Position numbers and translations under genes: made by a program
Notes under the pieces: model-generated
The model's database searches: none
Told to the model about the DNA's origin: nothing
What the model saw: only the letters and a program-made list of their open reading frames with translations
Part shown: piece after piece, positions 30,940 to 36,498 of the stretch
Layout of the letters: each line of letters begins with the position of its first letter
Position numbering within the stretch: the stretch's first letter is position 1
Origin: an archaeon
GTDB lineage: Archaea; Iainarchaeota; Iainarchaeia; Iainarchaeales; Iainarchaeaceae
Assembly (NCBI GenBank): GCA_024653905.1
Contig: JANLGZ010000036.1
Location: forward strand, 1 to 36,498
Length of the DNA stretch: 36,498 bases
Reading direction: 5' to 3'

Positions 30940-32736
30940 ATGAAAAAGACACTATTAATTTTACTTCTCTTAACAGCAATGATTTCATATGGCTTTGCCG
31001 CAACCGGACCTGTTTATGAAATCAGCAATTTATTGATTAAAAATGCGGCAGGGATAGAAAAATTAAGAGTAGATGGAATAGTGAACAGTCCAGGTTACAC
31101 TGCACAGAGCATCGACCTTTCAAATGCAAATGACAGAACTTTAACGGTATCTTATGCAGTTAAGAATATTGGTGATGCGGATGGAAGTGGTTTTACTGTT
31201 TCCTATACTGGCTTTCGAGCGGCTTATAATTATTATTTGCCAGAAGTTGGTGTTCTCCCTAACATTGTATACGAAAAAAGAGCAGATTCAGCATCTACCT
31301 CTCCTATTCCTCCAGCAAATATAAATATGGGTGCAACTCAAATAATTTCTTTTGAAATACCCGTTTATGAAAACCTACCTGATTACACCTCATTAGGATT
31401 GAATTTTTACCCTACTGATGTTTATATCACAAATAGCGCAAGTACAGGAACATTCACGGCAGCATCATTTTACATAAAAACACCTATTACCCCCCAAAGC
31501 GACAAATGGGAATTTATTCACCCTGAAATAAGATTTGACCCTGCTGTTCCTTCAGCAACAGACAAGTTTGATATTTACATAAAAGCCACTAATTTAGGCC
31601 CTACTCCCCTGACTACAGTTCTTATTGATACCACAAGTAATATCAGCTGTGCAACTCTTGACACAGCCAACAAAACAGTTTATTTGCCTGCTAACGGTGG
31701 CAACACTGAAGTCAAAATAGGACAGGACTGTGAAAGGACAGATGTGTTAAGCTACTGGTCAAGAGTGACTCTGACAAGCGTACACGTTCCGAATTTTTAC
31801 TCCAGAACAACAGCAACGATGCAGTTTGAACCTGCATCAGGACCTGCTTTTATATTTGTTACTTCTCTTTACCCTACAAAAACTTATTTGCAAAGTGACA
31901 CTCCAGATACAATGAAATTATGCACTAATTATACTCCCTCTTCAGGGTCAAATATTAAACTTGGAAAAATAAATTTTAAATTGACTGAACTTACCACTAA
32001 CCATGTAAAATATACAGAAGACATTTCAATGGGGGGTTTAGCACTCGTCCCAGGAACAAATTATGACATTTGTTCGCCTCTTTTTTCATACTCCGCCTTG
32101 GCAGGCGAACCGCCTCTTCTTTCAAACTTTAAGATAGAAATAAAATTTTATGATGATGCAGATAGCTTAATTTCAACAGGTGGCACGAATACGGCAATAA
32201 TAAAAGATTATGATACTTTAACCTGTAACATTTCCCAGGCAATTGGACCATCTCCAACCACTTGTCAGTGTAGCACAACCACCGTTGGTTTGCAAACAAA
32301 ATACACTTGCAATACAACAAGCCCGCAGACCAAAATCATTGTTGTGTCTTTTACAAATTTAGAACAAGGAGAATATGTCTTCTTTGATACATTTGCTGTA
32401 CCAGGCCAAACCTCTCTGACTTATTCTGTGAGCAGCACTTCGCCTCTAATTCTGCAAAACCTGATTAATCCGGATAACAAAACCTTCGAAATCACGATGA
32501 GTTCAATAGCCCCAGTTACAACTCCAAAAACATTCTATGTTTATGCTTACGGTGCAGGTCTCACGGACCCGCTTGTGATAACCGCAAATGGGCAAACTGT
32601 TTCCCTGACGCCAAGTAACGGCAGTATAAACGGCCAGACTGCAACATTTAACCTTGTTCCAGGCACATTATATGATTTTGGTCTTGCTTGGTCAACTTTT
32701 AGTGACATCCTCACCCGCCTGGTAAGTGGGGGATGA
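30940..32736 (+). CDS. Large secreted protein with signal peptide
   Basis: The 598-residue product starts MKKTLLILLLLTAMISYGFA followed by ATGPVYEIS, a clear Sec signal peptide with a probable cut near residue 20-21. The rest is Thr/Ser/Asn-rich, beta-rich and contains several cysteines (e.g. SNISCATLDT, QCSTTTVGLQTKYTCNT), fitting Ig-like or CARDB-type cell-surface domains (e.g. the segment SYAVKNIGDADGSGFTVSYTGF). It has no C-terminal TM helix, so it is secreted or held by a partner. Its stop overlaps the next exported protein gene, forming a two-gene operon. Confidence 0.78.
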   Translation: MKKTLLILLLLTAMISYGFAATGPVYEISNLLIKNAAGIEKLRVDGIVNSPGYTAQSIDLSNANDRTLTVSYAVKNIGDADGSGFTVSYTGFRAAYNYYLPEVGVLPNIVYEKRADSASTSPIPPANINMGATQIISFEIPVYENLPDYTSLGLNFYPTDVYITNSASTGTFTAASFYIKTPITPQSDKWEFIHPEIRFDPAVPSATDKFDIYIKATNLGPTPLTTVLIDTTSNISCATLDTANKTVYLPANGGNTEVKIGQDCERTDVLSYWSRVTLTSVHVPNFYSRTTATMQFEPASGPAFIFVTSLYPTKTYLQSDTPDTMKLCTNYTPSSGSNIKLGKINFKLTELTTNHVKYTEDISMGGLALVPGTNYDICSPLFSYSALAGEPPLLSNFKIEIKFYDDADSLISTGGTNTAIIKDYDTLTCNISQAIGPSPTTCQCSTTTVGLQTKYTCNTTSPQTKIIVVSFTNLEQGEYVFFDTFAVPGQTSLTYSVSSTSPLILQNLINPDNKTFEITMSSIAPVTTPKTFYVYAYGAGLTDPLVITANGQTVSLTPSNGSINGQTATFNLVPGTLYDFGLAWSTFSDILTRLVSGG

Positions 32737-32741
32737 TTTTG

Positions 32742-33410
32742 ATGAAGAAAGCAGGGGTGTTTTTTCTCCTTCTTTGCCTGATTTTTCTGGCTTTACAATC
32801 CTTTGCAATAGCCCCCGGCCAGATTGATTGCAGCAAACCTTATGTGTGCATTAGTGAAGAGCCGGCACCATGCGTGAATAATGGAAGCAGTATTGTATGC
32901 ATCCTTGAAAACGGCGATGAGTGCCTTGATGCAGAATTAGTCAGTTTGATTTGCGGCGGCACTGCAGGAGATAATTATGTGAAAATTGAAATTACAACTG
33001 ATAAAGATGAGTACACGCTTGCGGACACTCTTATAACAGCAACGATTGTTGTCACACGCTTTGAATCTTTTGTGGAATCTGTTAATGTAACAGTGAAAAC
33101 AACAAACGCAGAAAGTGTGATTGTTGAAAGACCTCTTACGCTGACTTTTTCAGGAACGGACGCAACCCAAACAGGAGAAGTTACTTTTGACACAGCAGAC
33201 CTTGGGGAAGGCATGAAAACAATTATTGCACAAATAGACACTGTAAACACAAGCGGAACAGTGCCAGATGAAACGCAATTGTATGACAACACGGATTACA
33301 AAAACATTATACTGAACACAGGACTGGCAACAACAGCAACCCCAGAAATACCACCAGTATTTATTGTGCTTATTTTAATCAGCGTGTTTTTGCTTGTGAA
33401 CAAAAACTAA
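32742..33410 (+). CDS. Exported protein with possible archaeosortase C-terminal signal
   Basis: The 222-residue product has a signal peptide (MKKAGVFFLLLCLIFLALQSFA), a Cys-containing N-terminal region (DCSKPYVCISEEPAPCVNN and GDECLDAELVSLICGG) and one Ig-like beta domain (YVKIEITTDKDEYTLADTLITATIVV...). It ends TPEIPPVFIVLILISVFLLVNKN: a short PEIPP motif, a TM helix and a Lys/Asn end. That is the tripartite pattern of archaeosortase/exosortase substrates (compare PEF/PGF-CTERM). ATG 32742 follows GGATGAT; an overlapping ATGA start at 32733 is an alternative. It is co-transcribed with the secreted protein before it. Confidence 0.75.
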   Translation: MKKAGVFFLLLCLIFLALQSFAIAPGQIDCSKPYVCISEEPAPCVNNGSSIVCILENGDECLDAELVSLICGGTAGDNYVKIEITTDKDEYTLADTLITATIVVTRFESFVESVNVTVKTTNAESVIVERPLTLTFSGTDATQTGEVTFDTADLGEGMKTIIAQIDTVNTSGTVPDETQLYDNTDYKNIILNTGLATTATPEIPPVFIVLILISVFLLVNKN

Positions 33411-33464
33411 AAACAAAAATCGATTCTAAACCAAAAATACACAATTCTGATTTTTGAAGAAAAG

Positions 33465-33474
33465 AAATATATAC
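33465..33474 (+). promoter_or_regulatory. TATA box for the 75-residue basic protein
   Basis: AAATATATAC lies 23-32 bases before ATG 33497, which suggests a leaderless transcript. Confidence 0.6.
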
Positions 33475-33496
33475 TTCCGCAGAGTTTTATTTTATT

Positions 33497-33724
33497 ATGG
33501 CTGGAACACACAGAGAACGTCGTAAAGCAGTAAAGCAACACACTACAGAGGATAGAAAAAGCAGACGAGGTGGCAAGGATGCCCATCCTCTTTTTAGAAT
33601 TCCTCCTGAGGTGTTTCGGAAAAAAGTTGATGCTTTAATGGAAGAAGGAATGGGCGAAGCAGATGCAACAGCAAAAATCAGTGATTTGTTTGAAATAGAT
33701 TATAGGGTTAAAAAACCCAATTAA
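33497..33724 (+). CDS. Small basic hypothetical protein, 75 residues
   Basis: No family is recognised. The first 28 residues are strongly basic (MAGTHRERRKAVKQHTTEDR, then KSRRGGKD), likely disordered and able to contact nucleic acid. The remainder is a short helical domain (PPEVFRKKVDALMEEGMGEADATAKISDLFEIDYRVKK) that resembles a small helix-turn-helix. It has its own TATA box and precedes the proteasome gene, with no other link. Confidence 0.6.
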   Translation: MAGTHRERRKAVKQHTTEDRKSRRGGKDAHPLFRIPPEVFRKKVDALMEEGMGEADATAKISDLFEIDYRVKKPN

Positions 33725-33740
33725 CACACTCTAAAATACC

Positions 33741-33748
33741 TTTATAAA
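33741..33748 (+). promoter_or_regulatory. TATA box for the proteasome beta gene
   Basis: TTTATAAA predicts transcription from about 33770, giving a leader of roughly 30 bases before ATG 33803. Confidence 0.55.
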
Positions 33749-33802
33749 GGTTTAGGAAGCGTATTAGTTTAGGCTCAATAAAACTATTTTTGGGATTTTT
33801 TT

Positions 33803-34438
33803 ATGATTCAGGATATTAAAACAGGCACTACTACTGTAGGAGTAATATTTGATGGTGGCGTTGTACTAGCGGCAGATCAAAGAGCAAGCATGGGGCATAT
33901 TGCTTATGATGATGAATCTGAAAAAATTTACAAAATTAACAGTAAATTAGCAGTTACAAATGCAGGAAATGTCGGGGATAGTTTAGCAGTAATAAGGTTT
34001 TTGAAAAGCCACTCAAGAATTTATGAACTTGAAAGAAACGAAACAATGACTGCAAGAGCAGCAACAACATTTTTATCAAACATTTTGAATGGGAATAGAT
34101 ATGCTCCTTATATTGTTCAGTTAGTAGTTGGCGGTTTTAATGGAAAACCAGAATTATTTGATCTTACTCCTTACGGCGGAATTCTCGAACGAGATAAGTA
34201 CGCTGTTTCTGGTTCAGGCACAGAACAGGCTTTGAACACTCTTGACCTTGGATACAAAAAAGGCATGAATGAAAAAGAAGCAATTACTCTTGCAATAAGG
34301 GCAATTGAATCAGGAAAGAGAAGGGATCTTTACTCTGGAGGAGTTAGTGTAACAGCATTTGTTATTGACTCAAAAGGTGTAAGGCAACTTTCTAAGGAGC
34401 AGGCAGAGAAAGTATCCAAAGAAGTCAAAACTGCTTAA
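33803..34438 (+). CDS. psmB: Proteasome beta subunit
   Basis: The beta subunit forms the catalytic inner rings of the archaeal 20S proteasome. The 211-residue product has an eight-residue propeptide (MIQDIKTG) cut before Thr9, the nucleophile (TTTVGVIF). Counting from that Thr, Asp17 (in AADQRASMG) and Lys33 (in ESEKIYK) are present, completing the active site. Later motifs are VVGGFNGKPELFDLTPYGGI and AVSGSGTEQALNTLD. It has its own promoter, and the beta subunit is encoded next to aCPSF1, a gene neighbour I recall from euryarchaea. No alpha subunit is in the window. Confidence 0.95.
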   Translation: MIQDIKTGTTTVGVIFDGGVVLAADQRASMGHIAYDDESEKIYKINSKLAVTNAGNVGDSLAVIRFLKSHSRIYELERNETMTARAATTFLSNILNGNRYAPYIVQLVVGGFNGKPELFDLTPYGGILERDKYAVSGSGTEQALNTLDLGYKKGMNEKEAITLAIRAIESGKRRDLYSGGVSVTAFVIDSKGVRQLSKEQAEKVSKEVKTA

Positions 34439-34477
34439 TTGCTTTTGAATTAAATTACTGATCAAAAAATTTTTTTT

Positions 34478-34486
34478 CTTAAATAC
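34478..34486 (+). promoter_or_regulatory. TATA box for the aCPSF1 gene
   Basis: CTTAAATAC lies 18-26 bases before ATG 34504 and predicts a leaderless transcript separate from the proteasome gene. Confidence 0.5.
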
Positions 34487-34503
34487 ATTTTAGGGATTAA
34501 TTC

Positions 34504-36411
34504 ATGGAAAACACAGACTATTTGAAAGAAGTAAAAGACACAATAAATGCTATAGTTCCGAAAGAAGCAGAAATAACCTCAATAGACCTTGAGGGCCCGG
34601 AAGTAGCTATTTACACGAAAAAGCCAAAAATGTTTCACGAAAACGAAGATTACGTGAAAAATATTGCTTTCCAGTTAAAGAAAAAGGTAAACATCAGAGC
34701 AGATAAATCATTATTGATTGATCAGAAAGAGGCAAAAGAAGCAATAATGAGAATTGTTCCGGAAGATGCACAAATAACTGAAATACAATTTAGTGAACCT
34801 TTCAGTGAAGTTGTGATTGAATGTTTAAAACCAGGATTGGTTATTGGAAAAGGCGGACAAACAAGTAAACAAATTATTCTTGAAACAGGATGGACGCCTA
34901 ATATTCTAAGAGCTCCAACTCAACCAAGTGATGTTTTGAGAGGGGTAAGAAATCATTTGAATAAATATGCTGCTGAAAGGAAAAAAATCCTGCAACAAAC
35001 TGCTAATAAAATTTATTCTGAAAAATCAAGCCCAAGCTGGATTAGATTAACTCCATTAGGAGGTTTCAGACAGGTTGGAAGAAGTTGTATTCTTTTGGAA
35101 ACAAGAAAAACTAAAGTATTATTGGATTGCGGAATCAATGTAGCAGCACAGAATAATGAAGATGCTTTTCCTTTTTTAGATGCAATAAGGTTTCCAATTG
35201 ATGAACTTGATGCAGTTATTTTAAGTCATGCTCACATGGATCACTCTGGATTTATACCATATTTATTCAAACTTGGTTACAGGGGACCTGTTTATTGTAC
35301 GGAACCGACAAGGGATTTAATCGCGATTTTGCTTTTTGATTACATTGATATTAATGCCAAAGATAACAAAGACGGGCCTTATCAGGAAAGAGACGTTAAA
35401 GAAATGCTGAAATACTGCATTACAAGAGAGTATAGAGAGGTTACTGATATTGCACCAGATATGAGATTGACATTCCATAATGCGGCGCATATTCTTGGAA
35501 GTGCTTCTGTACATTTGCATATTGGAGAAGGTGCCCATAATCTTGTTTATAGTGCGGATATAAAATACGGTTTTACAAGGCTATTCAATAATGTTGATAG
35601 TAATTATCCAAGGCTTGAAACTCTGATAGTTGAAAGCACTTATGGTGGAAGGGATGATATTCAAACCCCAAGGGAAGATTCTGAGGTTCAGTTTTTGAAA
35701 GTAATACAGGAAACAATAAGGCAAGGCGGTTCGATTTTAGTTCCAAGCTTTGCTGTAGGAAGAGCACAAGAGATTCAGCTTATTATTGAAAATTTTTACA
35801 GACGCGGTTTAATTGATCAGGATGTGAGGGTTTACATTGATGGAATGATTAAAGAGAGTTCAGCAATTCACACTGCTTACCCTGAATATTTAAGAAATGC
35901 AGTACAGAAAAGGGTTTTACAGAACGATAGTCCTTTTACATCAGATATTTTTGAAGTTGCTACACCCGATCAGAGAGATGAGATTATAAAAAACGGAAAA
36001 GCGATTATAATTGCTTCAAGCGGAATGTTAACTGGAGGAGCAAGTGTACAGTATTTTTACAAAATGGCAGAAGACCCAATCAATACAATGGTATTTGTTG
36101 GTTACCAAGGAGAAGGTTCTTTGGGAAGAAAGGTTCAATCTGGGTTGAAAAGCATTCCAGTAACAATGGATAATGGAAGAACAAGAAGACTAAACATTAA
36201 TATGCGCCTTGAGACTTTAGATGGTTTTTCAGGACACTCAGATAGGAAGCAATTACAGGCATATGTAAGAAATTTGAAGCCAAAACCAAAAAGAATCCTA
36301 ACAGACCACGGAGAAGCATCAAAAACAATAGAACTAGCTAAATACTTCTCACAAAAGTTCGGAATAAGCTCACAATCCATAAATAATTTGGACAGCGTAA
36401 GATTACGCTAA
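34504..36411 (+). CDS. fttA: aCPSF1/FttA transcription termination ribonuclease
   Basis: aCPSF1 (FttA) cleaves nascent RNA and releases RNA polymerase at archaeal 3' ends. The 635-residue product has two N-terminal KH-type domains (residues about 1-170, with PGLVIGKGGQTSKQI) and a metallo-beta-lactamase core with SHAHMDHSG (about 241-249). A later histidine motif follows in HILGSASVHL, and DI in YSADIKYG. The beta-CASP block contains VPSFAVGRAQEIQL and ASSGMLTGG, followed by the DGFSGHSDR histidine (about 577-585). All metal-binding positions appear intact. Poly-T tracts after many genes in this window would be its natural signals. The last 87 bases of the window hold no gene. Confidence 0.96.
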   Translation: MENTDYLKEVKDTINAIVPKEAEITSIDLEGPEVAIYTKKPKMFHENEDYVKNIAFQLKKKVNIRADKSLLIDQKEAKEAIMRIVPEDAQITEIQFSEPFSEVVIECLKPGLVIGKGGQTSKQIILETGWTPNILRAPTQPSDVLRGVRNHLNKYAAERKKILQQTANKIYSEKSSPSWIRLTPLGGFRQVGRSCILLETRKTKVLLDCGINVAAQNNEDAFPFLDAIRFPIDELDAVILSHAHMDHSGFIPYLFKLGYRGPVYCTEPTRDLIAILLFDYIDINAKDNKDGPYQERDVKEMLKYCITREYREVTDIAPDMRLTFHNAAHILGSASVHLHIGEGAHNLVYSADIKYGFTRLFNNVDSNYPRLETLIVESTYGGRDDIQTPREDSEVQFLKVIQETIRQGGSILVPSFAVGRAQEIQLIIENFYRRGLIDQDVRVYIDGMIKESSAIHTAYPEYLRNAVQKRVLQNDSPFTSDIFEVATPDQRDEIIKNGKAIIIASSGMLTGGASVQYFYKMAEDPINTMVFVGYQGEGSLGRKVQSGLKSIPVTMDNGRTRRLNINMRLETLDGFSGHSDRKQLQAYVRNLKPKPKRILTDHGEASKTIELAKYFSQKFGISSQSINNLDSVRLR

Positions 36412-36498
36412 AAACCTATTTCTTTTTCTAAAAGAATTTTAGAACCCCTATTTTTAACTCAAACTAATCAAATTCAGCACACAAACCATGTTATACAT

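Overview
The window is archaeal chromosomal DNA. The evidence is a D-family DNA polymerase (both subunits), an Orc1/Cdc6 initiator, ribosomal proteins S15 and S3Ae, a NAC protein, a proteasome beta subunit, aCPSF1/FttA, CDP-archaeol synthase, the KEOPS kinase Bud32, a class III pilin signal and SecD/SecF without SecA features. The DNA is AT-rich by eye. Many genes start right after a TATA-like box with no leader; others use a GGTGA/GGTGGT ribosome-binding site. PolD, the class III signal peptide and several compact unknown proteins fit a euryarchaeal or DPANN-type lineage, but I cannot name a genus.

Layout. 1-4350: the 3' end of valS, a small anchored protein, bud32, an RHH-antitoxin/RelE-toxin pair, rps15, rps3Ae and a DUF92 membrane protein. 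4434-5431: CDP-archaeol synthase overlapping an archaeosortase-like transpeptidase. 5432-6610: two toxin-antitoxin cassettes (RelE-type, then HicAB), each enclosed by the same two flanking repeats; this is the most unusual structure in the window. 6751-9804: a small membrane protein, then secF-secD on the minus strand. 9836-12819 and on to 16189: a NOG1/OBG-like GTPase, UPF0147, polD small and large subunits. 16249-18882: a tail-anchored protein and SepF on the minus strand, a roughly 300-bp gap that could hold a replication origin, and orc1/cdc6 on the plus strand. 18917-23447: a type IV pilin-like protein, a Hel308-family helicase carrying a 440-residue intein in motif VI, and a small operon led by an RHH-winged-helix regulator with a palindrome over its promoter.

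23752-30082: small conserved proteins, a GC-rich tandem repeat, a multi-TM protein, two accessory unknown proteins, a convergent antitoxin/toxin pair, NAC, a coiled-coil protein, an anchored extracytoplasmic protein and a long FKBP isomerase. 30083-30669 holds a lone IS200/IS605-like hairpin end and a broken BRO/antirepressor gene. 30940-33410 encodes two exported proteins; the second ends in a PEIP-plus-TM-plus-Lys tail that could be an archaeosortase signal. 33497-36411: a small basic protein, proteasome beta and aCPSF1/FttA.

How the genes fit together. Replication and division genes are contiguous (polD, SepF, orc1). Envelope biogenesis recurs (SecDF, CarS, archaeosortase, pilin, exported proteins). 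Four toxin-antitoxin modules, an intein, an IS end and a broken phage-type gene mark the places where mobile DNA has entered.
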